Part shown: piece by piece, positions 41,401 to 49,836 of the stretch | Position numbering within the stretch: the first letter of the stretch is position 1 | Layout of the letters: the number at the start of each line of letters is the position of its first letter | DNA from: Bacteroidales bacterium UBA5371 | GTDB lineage: Bacteria > Bacteroidota > Bacteroidia > Bacteroidales > P3 | Reading direction: 5' to 3' | Assembly: GCA_002407855.1 (NCBI GenBank) | Contig: DHPF01000002.1 | Location: 1-57,656, forward strand | DNA length: 57,656 bases | The notes under the pieces: generated by a model | Told to the model about the DNA's origin: nothing | The model's input: only the letters and a program-made list of their open reading frames with translations | Database searches by the model: none | Made by a program: the position numbers and the translations under genes

Positions 41401-41456
41401 TTATGAGTGGATATAAATAGAATAATAACGATTAAAATTGCTTTTAGTTCTTTCAT
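38403..41456 (-). CDS. Large T9SS substrate with a lamin-tail domain and type A sorting domain
   Basis: About 1017 residues from MKELKAILIVIILFISTHNL; an ATG 15 nt upstream is less likely because the signal peptide starts here. After the signal, fibronectin-like and beta-rich regions lead to a lamin-tail-like domain (about 290-440: F-I-S-E-Y-T-C-A-E-T-Y-N-R-A-I-E-I-Y-N-G-T-G-K-D…Y-S-V-R). The last about 65 residues, with S-N-S-K-I-K-R-L-E-L-I-N-M-R-G-Q and G-I-F-I-L-Q-I, are a T9SS type A C-terminal sorting domain. It is probably exported and attached at the cell surface; no catalytic motif is seen. Confidence 0.85.
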   Translation of the reverse strand: MKELKAILIVIILFISTHNLLGQNINLSNITYNSATISFPNTESQLLNLHVFTNSSEDTIVFTENFAGFPITDLGNNISSALVALNLPSTYTIMEGCKARNLYSTNGDSCYFNTYGQFFTPFLDLSKSNGEYRIRFSIKNNQSAAQTFYISVSDSNENFISTSSFTINANSYRIYDAIFTNGGIKSKIKFYSNTSSNIVIDDISISYPSITNTTITSSPYSTTTSSINLTNLTPNTIYNCFIEGRTDTISFRTLERIIIKNANDVSPNTAIINFNSSDNTSQRKLILIQKSNSQTQFADDLFISEYTCAETYNRAIEIYNGTGKDICLEDYSVRFNINGTYDRFFYFSQYDTIKSNTCIVLMELLEKLNVSNSGIFYTNNKLIYPTTVDGNDAIAILKNGEIIDVFGCLGEVISNGWTATDIQTHKTTLRRKSNIRSGVKVNPTIGFPTLATEWTQIGDVGSYSSAVFANFGKHTMDNAIDGFDSLSHNINLGLNDTSYYLDNLQENTAYEAYIVIGSGTDSVVSNKVTFKTGINTQRIGNGDWNDSLWSKGIPTKDDNAIILNAQKLSIPNGVNAKCYNLIIKDTLNQIKASFINNGNLDIQNKAIVEAYFNGYTSNDNGWNLFGLPISAASSSQDLIGEIFFHTGENDDLYYWQEDYTDTENKGRWINWKDIPASSGAFFKDTRGYLVSYEQNTQLRFTGELNDNPAYTLLNNASLSSPATERGWHLCSNPYPFYIKMSQVQRTNVSLPSILNPVNSNYTPLLLTDSIAPFRGFMVQVGNPSNELTITKTEGGAKSTNIANVLTLKAYSNSGSDITRIVFMDSTSMGYDIEYDNRKLHGLALSPEISTKIGSESFSINAIPNVEDSVIIDINFLSKKDDIYSIELSIDNAEEFLEISLYDKQTNTLLKNFKTDSTAYTFQCDSANNIDKFQLKLYKTLAALSEVELDENISIKKLDNEVLVFSNSKIKRLELINMRGQSVKKTINANSIKIPSKGIFILQILTKQNQCQKKIIHL

Positions 41457-41528
41457 AATAGATATATTCAATGGGGCAAATATAATACAATTTTTCTAAA
41501 TACAAAGTACATTACTTAATATAAAAAC

Positions 41529-41565
41529 AAAATGCAAGGGATGAATTCCTTGCATTTTGTTTTTT
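41529..41565 (-). terminator. Terminator after the PKD-domain protein gene
   Basis: Perfect 11-bp stem AAAATGCAAGG (41529-41539) with CCTTGCATTTT (41548-41558); leftward transcripts from the gene ending at 41588 meet it and then a U-rich run. Confidence 0.75.
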
Positions 41566-41587
41566 TATAGCGTTTAACCTTTAATTT

Positions 41588-44281
41588 TTATCTTATAATA
41601 TTTATTGTTCCTTTTTTGTCGTATATCTTTTTGTTGCCTTCTCTCTTATAGGATAGTCGCCATACATAAGTATCTGCTATAACGTCTTTGCCGTTTTTCT
41701 TTCCATCCCATCCTAAACTATTTGTTAAATCTGTATCTGCGGAACAATCTAAAAGCTCATTCTCATATAGGAATACTCTTTCTCCCCATCTATTATAAAC
41801 TTCAAATTTTACATCTTCTAATTTATTTAAACTATTGAAGAAAAATCTATCATTACTACCATCACCATCTGGTGTAAACGCATTAGGCACCCATACAGAG
41901 AAGAGTTCAATTGGAATAATAACAGAGGTTGTGTCAGAACAATTAACTTCATTGAATGTGGTTAGGAAAATTTGTACATTTTGTCCACTAACATCATTAA
42001 ATCTATGGCTAAAACTTCTGCTGTCATTAGTTGTTCCATCAGAAAGTTCCCAATGGGAAGCTACTCCATACTTTGATGCATCTCTTAGAGAGATTACTGG
42101 ATTATCCACATCAACATATGCTGGAGAGTAGGCTATTTGTGCTTCTGGTAATGGTATTACTGTTACTTTAACTGTTTTTTCAGTAAAACATCCGCTTTCT
42201 CCGTAGCCTTTCATAGTATAAACTGTGGTTTCTTGAGGATGAGCTGTTACTGGGTCAGTAGAAGTGGCTGCGGTAAGGGTGGCATCAGGAGGATTGGCAG
42301 TCCAACTGTATTCTACAGCTTGCCCTCCATGCAAGACTACTTCATCACCTGGACATACCTTATATTTGTTTGCCCACGCTGTTGGGTTGGTTATGTATAT
42401 ATTTATACTTTTTGCACTTATACAACCTTGACTGGTTCTAGCTATTAAATATATAGTCATATCTCCTGTTGGGTTATATGTGAAGACTGGGTTAGCTGTG
42501 ATTGGCTGGTTTGGATTAAATTGAGGAGGGTTGCCAGGATTAGTTAATGACCATTGCATTTCTTGAGCATTGCCAGTGGCATCTTGGGCTGTTATATTGG
42601 CTTGTTCTCCTAAGCATAACATAGTATCACCTAGTAGGGTGATCTCTGGGAAGGCTTGAACGTCTATAATAACGGTATCTTTATATGTACATTCAGTAGA
42701 AGCCGCTTCAACAATCACTTCTGTTCTTTGATTAAAGCTGGCAGTGTAGCTTTCTCCTTGATGTGTGGCTGGAGCGTTAGGATTTGTCCATGTATAGGTA
42801 ATGCCTTCTGTAATTGCTGGGTCTTGGATAGAAATGGTAATTTCAGCACCTATACAAATGGTGGAATCTTTAAGTGTAAACGATGGAGTTGGAGGAATAA
42901 TAACATCATTAGTAATTTCATTCTCACAAGTTATTGTGTCATTATTAATATCAACTTCTTTATAAACAGCTCTTAGGGTTACTGTATAAGTACCTGGGTT
43001 TTCATAAGTATGCACAGGACTAATATTATTATTTGTTGAAGCGTCATTACTTGAATGATAAGCGCTGTTACCATCACCAAAAGTCCAATAGTATTCTTTT
43101 GTACCACCTTCGGTTGGGAAGTTGGTTTGGTTGTCAAAGAATGCTGTTAATTGACAATCTACTGAATCACTAAATCTTGTTAATGGCTTTATAGATTGTG
43201 CATTTACTTTAATATAAGCTTCACATCCAGGAGTATTTCCACTGCTTGGTGAGGTTACTTTTACAAAATAATGCTGTCCATGGTTAGCATATATTGCACT
43301 TGTAATATTAAAAGTATTATTTGCTGGAGTTGTTGCTGTTGCTGTTGAAGAAAAAAGTAAGCTATCTGGAACTGCTATTGTTTCTAATTGGTTCTCTGGC
43401 AAATTACCAGGATTTGGAAACCACTCGTATTTTTGGAAACCAGAAGGAGCTGTAATAACAGCTACTATATCTCCATCACCACAAGCATTAACTGATAATG
43501 TAGATGGACCTACTTTACCTACAAAATAACCATAAGACCAGTGTGCAGTTGGTTGACAACCTGCAAGTATAACTTTTATTCTTATCCTTTGACTTAGATA
43601 ATCTGTTAAATTCATTGAAACTTGACGCCAATCTTGCCAAATACCACCACTAAATGTTCCCCAGCCCTGAGGTGCAGGAGTTTCTCCTATAACTTCAAAT
43701 GTTGCACAAGGTTGAACAAGTCCTTGTTCTGTTACCCCATCAGCTGCTAATTTAACAACTTGAATTTGAAAAAAAGGATTTTGATATCCTGAATGACCAG
43801 GAGCTTCTAATACCATCGCATAGTTAAATGTTAATAAACAATTTGTATCATTAACTAATAAATCATAAGAGAGCATATTAACATTTCTATTATTTTCATT
43901 ACAATTAATTTGTGATGATCTAAGATAACCTGGCGGAATCTTTTTAAGGGCAGGAACTATTGGGTCAGATTCATTAATATTAGAATTAAGCACAAAGCAA
44001 CGAGTTCCTTGCCAAAAACATGTTGCTGGATCATTATAAATACACCAACTGCCTTGTACTGTTCCGGTACAACCAGAAGGTGGACCAAAACTAATAGTGT
44101 TAGTAGAAGAATTGTTTTGGGTTTGCCCAGCTTTCCATCCGGAGTAATTAGCAACAGGTCCAAAGGCAAAATCAAAATTTCTTCCCGTTCCAGCCTGAGA
44201 ATAGGCAAAATTGAATGAAACAAAAATCATTATAATGGTAATGATTAATGTTTTAACGGGGTTTAAAATCATCTTTTTCAT
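41588..44281 (-). CDS. Large T9SS substrate with PKD domains and type B (gliding-type) sorting domain
   Basis: An 897-residue protein with a signal peptide (to FAYSQ, about residue 29). A beta-rich N-terminal part has several Cys (C-x2-C type, about 75-95). A clear PKD domain sits near 395-440: Y-Y-W-T-F-G-D-G-N-S…H-T-Y-E-N-P-G-T-Y-T-V-T-L. Further PKD/Ig-like units follow. The C-terminal about 95 residues, starting V-W-V-P-N-A-F-T-P-D-G-D-G-S-N-D-R-F and ending T-Y-V-W-R-L-S-Y, are the type B T9SS sorting domain. A surface adhesin or structural role is inferred. Confidence 0.9.
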   Translation of the reverse strand: MKKMILNPVKTLIITIIMIFVSFNFAYSQAGTGRNFDFAFGPVANYSGWKAGQTQNNSSTNTISFGPPSGCTGTVQGSWCIYNDPATCFWQGTRCFVLNSNINESDPIVPALKKIPPGYLRSSQINCNENNRNVNMLSYDLLVNDTNCLLTFNYAMVLEAPGHSGYQNPFFQIQVVKLAADGVTEQGLVQPCATFEVIGETPAPQGWGTFSGGIWQDWRQVSMNLTDYLSQRIRIKVILAGCQPTAHWSYGYFVGKVGPSTLSVNACGDGDIVAVITAPSGFQKYEWFPNPGNLPENQLETIAVPDSLLFSSTATATTPANNTFNITSAIYANHGQHYFVKVTSPSSGNTPGCEAYIKVNAQSIKPLTRFSDSVDCQLTAFFDNQTNFPTEGGTKEYYWTFGDGNSAYHSSNDASTNNNISPVHTYENPGTYTVTLRAVYKEVDINNDTITCENEITNDVIIPPTPSFTLKDSTICIGAEITISIQDPAITEGITYTWTNPNAPATHQGESYTASFNQRTEVIVEAASTECTYKDTVIIDVQAFPEITLLGDTMLCLGEQANITAQDATGNAQEMQWSLTNPGNPPQFNPNQPITANPVFTYNPTGDMTIYLIARTSQGCISAKSINIYITNPTAWANKYKVCPGDEVVLHGGQAVEYSWTANPPDATLTAATSTDPVTAHPQETTVYTMKGYGESGCFTEKTVKVTVIPLPEAQIAYSPAYVDVDNPVISLRDASKYGVASHWELSDGTTNDSRSFSHRFNDVSGQNVQIFLTTFNEVNCSDTTSVIIPIELFSVWVPNAFTPDGDGSNDRFFFNSLNKLEDVKFEVYNRWGERVFLYENELLDCSADTDLTNSLGWDGKKNGKDVIADTYVWRLSYKREGNKKIYDKKGTINIIR

Positions 44282-44370
44282 AATACAAACTATTTAATTA
44301 TTATTCTGTTTAACTATATAACACTAAAAATGTAATTTTTGTTTACTTTTATAGGTAAAAATTTAATTAT

Positions 44371-46830
44371 TTAATAAAGTGTAACCATCGTTATCCCTTC
44401 GCCACCTAAGTCGACATGAGCACCTTTAAAAGATTTGACCTCCAAATTAGTTTTTAGATAATCTCTAATAATTATCTTTAAAATTCCATCCCCTTTACCG
44501 TGAAGTATGGATAAATCTCTCTCTCCTAAAAGTCGTGCTTGGTCAATAAATTGTTCTACCCTCTCAATTGCCTTCTCTGCCCTCTCTCCTCTTAGGTCTA
44601 ATTGGGGTTTAAATGCCTTGCGTTTATCATTTAATTCATCTATTATGGAAACAAAAGCAGAAGACTTGGAATATGTTTTCTTTGCCTGCTGCTTTAAAAA
44701 GGATTTCTTATCAACCTTTGTTACCTGAGATTTGTCAATAGTCATCTTAATATTATTGCTAATAAGCTCAACCTTGTTACGCTTTATTGAAAGAATTTCT
44801 GCAAAAGTATTCTCATCTCCTATCTTTACTATATCGCCTATTGCCAAAGGAGATACATCTAATTTAATTCCAAAGCCTTGCATTTGAACATTCGAAGCAG
44901 AAGTCTTATCTTTTTTCTTCTCTGCTTTATCTATAATATTTAATTCCTTGTCCAAGTTATCCTGCTCTTTGCGAAACTCTTCTCTTATCTTATTTGTTTT
45001 TTCTTTTTCGGCATTTGCCTGCTTTATTTGTGAAATTGTGTTTTCTATTTGCTTATTGGCAGCTTGAAGAATTTGCTTTGCATCTGTTTTGGCTTGCTTT
45101 AAGATTGCTCTTTTTTGCTCTTCCAATTCTTCATTTAGCTTATTGTATTTGGCTAAAACCTCCGACAAAAGTTCATCAGCAATACGAACATTTTCCTCTT
45201 TCTTTTTTAATTCCTCTTTTTCTATTTCAAGCTGTTGGAGTTGCTGTTCAAAATCAAGATGTGAAGTTCCTATTTTTTCTATTGCACTTTCAATAATTTC
45301 TTTTGGTAAAGCCAGTGTTTGAGCTATTTCAAAGGCAAACGAGGAACCTGGCTTCCCTATTACAAGCTTGTATAACGGACGCATATTTGTTTTATCAAAT
45401 AACATTGCTCCATTAACTATTTCTTCATGCTGGTCTGCTAAGAGTTTTAAATTAGAATAGTGGGTGGTAACTATTCCAAATGCTTTTTTTGAATTTAAAA
45501 ACTCCAATACAGCCTCTGCTATTGCTCCTCCAATTGTTGGGTCGGTTCCCGTGCCACATTCATCAATGAGAAATAATGTTGAAGAAGTTGCCATAAGACA
45601 TAAATTCTTCATATTAAGCAAGTGAGATGAATAAGTACTAAGGTCATTCTCCAAAGATTGTTCGTCTCCTATATCAATAAAAATGGAAGAAAATATACCT
45701 GCTTCGGAAGTCTCTCTAAGGGGAACTAATAAACCACATTGTAGCATATATTGCAAAAGGGCAACTGTTTTTAAGCATACTGACTTACCCCCTGCATTTG
45801 GTCCTGAAATAACAAGTATCCTATTCTTATCGTTTAGCTCTATTCTTAAAGGAACAATTCTTTTTAAATTTTTCTGTAAGGCCTCCTCCAAAAGAGGATG
45901 ACGAGCATCAAACCAGTCAATTATAGGTTTGTTATAAAGTATTGGCTTAGCAGCTCTTATCTTTAATGAATACTTAGCCTTTGCCCTAATAAAGTCTATT
46001 TGAGAAAGGAAATGGTATGCCTCAATCAGAACATCTATCTCAGGACGTAGGATTTCTGTAAATTCATTCAAAATCTTTATAATCTCTCTTGCCTCTTCCA
46101 ATTCAAGCTCTCTTACCTGATTGTTTAGTTCAACAATCTCGGAAGGCTCTATATATGAGGTTTGTCCTGTTTGCGATTGGTCGTGAATAAAACCTTTTAT
46201 CCTCTTTTTGTTGGAAGCCAAAACAGGAATCACCAATCGCCCATTTCTAAGCGTTATCTCAGCATCAGAACTACTCCAACCCTCACTCTTAGATTGAGAT
46301 AATATCCTTTCAATTCTCTTATCAACCTCAGCAATCTTCTTTTTCTTATTGGAGCGAATAATTGCTAAATAGTTGGATGCATTATCATAAAAATTCCCTT
46401 CCTTATCAATTAGCCTATGACATTCTTGCAATATTGCCTTATCAACATAGATATTATTGCTTAATTGTTTGAGGGTTGGGTATTTTTCATCCTCTGCCTT
46501 GGAAAAGAATTGCAAACAATCGTTTATGGTTTGTAGGGATATTTTGAGTTCAAAAAGGCAGGTTTGAGATATGAAAGAGCCTAAGAGTTTCAATCTTTGA
46601 AGCTCTGAACGCATATCAATGTAGTTGGAAGAAGGGAAAACTTCATTAGTAATAAAGATTTGTCTAAACTCTTCGGTTAAATCAAGCAAATAAACAACCC
46701 TTTCATAGTTTGAAGAAAAGGACATTTTTTCGGCAAACTGCTTACCTCCTAAACTAAGGCAATTATCCATTATTTCTTGCCTAATTTGCTCAAAGGCTAT
46801 CTTGTATTCTAATTTTGTATTCTTTATCAT
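44371..46830 (-). CDS. mutS2: MutS2 family ATPase with Smr domain
   Basis: About 819 residues from MIKNTKLEYKIAFEQIRQEI; upstream in-frame ATGs (to 46881) add an unlikely, Lys-rich start. Core and clamp regions precede the ATPase: Walker A I-S-G-P-N-A-G-G-K-S-V (about 340), the S-T-Y-S-S-H-L segment, Walker B F-L-I-D-E-C-G-T-G-T-D-P (about 420), and the T-T-H-Y signature. A long coiled coil (about 520-640) leads to the C-terminal Smr nuclease-like domain with L-D-L-R-G-E-R and L-H-G-K-G-D-G. MutS2 acts on branched DNA or on collided ribosomes, not in mismatch repair. Confidence 0.94.
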   Translation of the reverse strand: MIKNTKLEYKIAFEQIRQEIMDNCLSLGGKQFAEKMSFSSNYERVVYLLDLTEEFRQIFITNEVFPSSNYIDMRSELQRLKLLGSFISQTCLFELKISLQTINDCLQFFSKAEDEKYPTLKQLSNNIYVDKAILQECHRLIDKEGNFYDNASNYLAIIRSNKKKKIAEVDKRIERILSQSKSEGWSSSDAEITLRNGRLVIPVLASNKKRIKGFIHDQSQTGQTSYIEPSEIVELNNQVRELELEEAREIIKILNEFTEILRPEIDVLIEAYHFLSQIDFIRAKAKYSLKIRAAKPILYNKPIIDWFDARHPLLEEALQKNLKRIVPLRIELNDKNRILVISGPNAGGKSVCLKTVALLQYMLQCGLLVPLRETSEAGIFSSIFIDIGDEQSLENDLSTYSSHLLNMKNLCLMATSSTLFLIDECGTGTDPTIGGAIAEAVLEFLNSKKAFGIVTTHYSNLKLLADQHEEIVNGAMLFDKTNMRPLYKLVIGKPGSSFAFEIAQTLALPKEIIESAIEKIGTSHLDFEQQLQQLEIEKEELKKKEENVRIADELLSEVLAKYNKLNEELEEQKRAILKQAKTDAKQILQAANKQIENTISQIKQANAEKEKTNKIREEFRKEQDNLDKELNIIDKAEKKKDKTSASNVQMQGFGIKLDVSPLAIGDIVKIGDENTFAEILSIKRNKVELISNNIKMTIDKSQVTKVDKKSFLKQQAKKTYSKSSAFVSIIDELNDKRKAFKPQLDLRGERAEKAIERVEQFIDQARLLGERDLSILHGKGDGILKIIIRDYLKTNLEVKSFKGAHVDLGGEGITMVTLY

Positions 46831-46902
46831 TTTTAGATTGCAAATATACATTGTTTTTTTGTATCCTTTTTGGTTTCCCATAAACTAAAATTCCGAATTA
46901 AT

Positions 46903-46998
46903 TTGATTTGATTTCAGTTTACTGAAACTTGATTCTAATTTACTGAAACTTGATTCTAATTTGCTAAAACTTGATTCTAATAAATTATAATTTGATAT
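46903..46998 (+). repeat. 21-bp intergenic repeat array, locus G
   Basis: Four full 21-nt units, three with core ACTTGATTCTAAT in a row, plus a degenerate first unit. It lies between the start of mutS2 and the end of the PorE-like gene, both leftward. The plus-strand heptad frame reads FDFSLLK, LDSNLLK, LDSNLLK, LDSNKL and then a stop. Confidence 0.85.
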
Positions 46999-47050
46999 TG
47001 GCTCTAAAAAATTTTAGTCTTAATCAAAAACTAATATGGATTTAATTAAA

Positions 47051-47084
47051 TAAAAAAAGAGATAGATTATTATTTCTACCTCTT
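47051..47084 (-). terminator. Terminator after the PorE-like gene
   Basis: AAGAG-A-TAGA pairs with TCTA-C-CTCTT across a short A/T loop (47057-47084); the preceding A run gives the U tract on the minus strand. Confidence 0.6.
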
Positions 47085-47120
47085 CAATATTTTAGTTGTT
47101 TAATTAAAGTATCGTTTTAT

Positions 47121-49742
47121 TTAGGGTTCAAAGATTAGAACTCCATTGGCTTTGTCTAAACGGAAGCGTCCGAAATTGGCAAGTCCATTTTTATTTATAA
47201 TCATATTTTTATTCATTCCTTTCTTCACTAATACCTCATATTTATCTGCATAATGCTTGCCAATGTATGCTGTTTTGAAAATTAGGACTGACTCATCTAA
47301 TATATTACCCTCTGCATCGAAGGATTTGGCTCTATCTTTGAAATCATCTTTTGTTATTCTTCCTGTCAGGAGCATATTCATTGCTACCTCCCAATCTATT
47401 ACTGCTGCGTCCTTATATGTTTCGTTATAAACAGCTGGCACATTAGCTCCATTCAATATTATATATAGTAGAGCTTTTCGTCCATCTATCATACTTAACT
47501 CAATATTATTTTCAGTGTAGATAATTGGTACTGTTGTTATTGGCAAAGGTTTTGAGCCTTTAACCATATCTACTATTGGTCTTTGCAATTTGGCATCTTC
47601 CAAACTATCTAAGAGTTCGGCTGGAATATAGTCTGTTCTTACTATTCTAAATTCTGATCTTCTATTTAATTGATGTGCTGCCTCTCTTTCTTCAAAGGTT
47701 TTTAGGCTATTTATATAGCTTTCAGTTAATGTTACACCTTTTGGAAATATATATTTCTTTCCGTTAAATTCTGCTTCGGTATCTCTTGTTAAAGTGCGTG
47801 GGACCCTATCGCCATAGCCTTTTGGTATTAGTCTGTCTCTATCAATGCCTCTTGCAAATAAGAAATCTACCACAGCTTCTGCTCTATGTTGCGATAGAGT
47901 GTCGTTTGTTACTTGTGGGAAAGGTCTTATATCGGTGTGGGAACGTAATTCTATTACGTAAGATGGGTTATTAACTAACACAACCAAAAGGTCGGATAGG
48001 GAATCTTGGTATTGGTCTTTTAGATCCCATTTTGCTAAATCGTATCTTATTTCTGGGAGAACCACAGGTTCTTTTGCTATTGGTTTTAGGTTGAAATCGT
48101 GAACCATATCTTTGCTTGTGGATAAGCCAACGGTTGATTCTTTCCCTTCTTCGTTCATATAGTCTATCTGAGAAACAAATATATTGTACTTAACATTATA
48201 TTTTATTTGTTTGTCATCAAACTCGTATTCTCCTTTTCTATTGGTGCGAGTTTCAATTGAAGATTTGTCGGAACCAACTAATTTAACCTTTGCTCCTTCT
48301 ATTAGTTGCATTGATTTGTCGTCTCTAACCTTGCCTTTCAAAGTAAATAAAAGTGGTGAACGATAAAAAGAATAAATATCATCTCCTCCAACTCCCCCTT
48401 CACGATTTGAAGAGAAATAACCAGATTCTTCTGCCGCAGGCGATTCATCGGAGTTCGGATTGAAGATAATTCCAATTTCATCAAATGGGCTATTAATTGG
48501 GTATCTTAGATTTACTGGGTCTATCCATTCTCCATTCTGTTGCTCGGTGTAGAATAAATCATATCCTCCAAGTCCTGCTAATCCATCGGATGAATAATAC
48601 ATCCTGGTGTCTGTTCTTAAAGATGGGAATTGTTCTTTACCTTCTGTATTAATATGCTTTCCTAAATTGGTTACTCCGGAAAATTGTTGATTGATATTTT
48701 CTCTTGAAGCCTTCCATATATCATAGTCTCCATGTCCTCCTGGACGATTAGAGGCAAAATATATTGTTAATTCGTCTGAGCTAACTGCTGGATGTAGATA
48801 ATTATAAGTTGTATCACCTAAGTCAAGTTTTACGAATTCGCCGTCTTCTTCTGATTGATTATCATTTGAATTTCCTTTATTTGTTGTATTTCTATTGGTG
48901 GAAGTTCTTTTCTTTCCTTTGGCTTCTTTTATAGGACGGCTATATATGGCACAATTAAGTTCTTTATTCTTCATTATTTTACAACGAGAGAAATAATAGT
49001 TTTTCTGTTTCCCATTTGTTATAATAACTAATTCTCCTTCATTAGCTTCGTCTGTGTTTACACCAACTTCTGAAAATATAACTGCTTCTCCTAATTCTCC
49101 TGTTTTAAGTTTTTGTGATGTAAATATATTTGAAAGATATTCTCCTGTCCAAACATCCACCTCTGATGACTCTTCCGTGGAACGGGATGAAGTAAACATT
49201 ATCTCATTGTTATCATCAGGTTTAAGAAATAGAGGAGACCATTCATTCCATTCTGTATTTACATTCTTCTCATTTCTAATCTGATGTTTGGTTGGGTTTT
49301 CTATCCAATTCTTAGCTAATGCTATTGAAGACAATCTTCTTTGTGCTAATTCATCATTTGGAACAAGTTTTAGGTATTCCTTATAATTATACTCAGCTGC
49401 GTCCCAATCGCCACCGAAACGTTGAAAATCTGCCATGTGAAGAAAGATTTTGGGTTGTGCCGAATAGTACTTTGCTTTCACAAGTCTTTGGTAGGTTTTG
49501 ATGGCTTGCGTTTTATCGTCCATATAACGATAACATTCTGCTTGTTGAAATAATATTCTATCTCTTTCTTGACGATTTAGTTTTACATCTGCATAAGCCT
49601 GCTTGTACAAATCAACTGCAACTATGTATTGTTTTGCATAAAAAGCTTCATCAGCTTTTTCAGTTAAACTTTGTTTCTGAGCAATAGCACTTATGCTAAA
49701 TAAACTAATTACTAAGAAGATAAAAAGATTTTTAAGTTTCAT
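47121..49742 (-). CDS. PorE-like TPR/PD40/OmpA-domain protein
   Basis: An 873-residue protein with a signal peptide (to AIAQ, about 22). TPR repeats span about 25-145. A PD40/WD40-like beta propeller follows (about 170-450) with repeated F-A-S-N-R-P-G-G-H-G-D-Y-D-I-W type motifs. A carboxypeptidase regulatory-like fold lies at about 470-560, and an OmpA-like domain with R-S-H-T-D and Q-L-N-R-R-S-E-F-R (about 600-720). The last about 150 residues are of unknown fold. Domain order equals that of PorE, the T9SS component that binds peptidoglycan in Porphyromonas, though OmpA-like relatives without a T9SS role share it. Confidence 0.82.
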   Translation of the reverse strand: MKLKNLFIFLVISLFSISAIAQKQSLTEKADEAFYAKQYIVAVDLYKQAYADVKLNRQERDRILFQQAECYRYMDDKTQAIKTYQRLVKAKYYSAQPKIFLHMADFQRFGGDWDAAEYNYKEYLKLVPNDELAQRRLSSIALAKNWIENPTKHQIRNEKNVNTEWNEWSPLFLKPDDNNEIMFTSSRSTEESSEVDVWTGEYLSNIFTSQKLKTGELGEAVIFSEVGVNTDEANEGELVIITNGKQKNYYFSRCKIMKNKELNCAIYSRPIKEAKGKKRTSTNRNTTNKGNSNDNQSEEDGEFVKLDLGDTTYNYLHPAVSSDELTIYFASNRPGGHGDYDIWKASRENINQQFSGVTNLGKHINTEGKEQFPSLRTDTRMYYSSDGLAGLGGYDLFYTEQQNGEWIDPVNLRYPINSPFDEIGIIFNPNSDESPAAEESGYFSSNREGGVGGDDIYSFYRSPLLFTLKGKVRDDKSMQLIEGAKVKLVGSDKSSIETRTNRKGEYEFDDKQIKYNVKYNIFVSQIDYMNEEGKESTVGLSTSKDMVHDFNLKPIAKEPVVLPEIRYDLAKWDLKDQYQDSLSDLLVVLVNNPSYVIELRSHTDIRPFPQVTNDTLSQHRAEAVVDFLFARGIDRDRLIPKGYGDRVPRTLTRDTEAEFNGKKYIFPKGVTLTESYINSLKTFEEREAAHQLNRRSEFRIVRTDYIPAELLDSLEDAKLQRPIVDMVKGSKPLPITTVPIIYTENNIELSMIDGRKALLYIILNGANVPAVYNETYKDAAVIDWEVAMNMLLTGRITKDDFKDRAKSFDAEGNILDESVLIFKTAYIGKHYADKYEVLVKKGMNKNMIINKNGLANFGRFRLDKANGVLIFEP

Positions 49743-49836
49743 ATATCAATCTGTTTTCTTTTTTGAGACAATTATTAACGTACAAAGGTACAATATTTTT
49801 TATATTTAGCTAATTATTAAGTACGTTTTAATTTAA

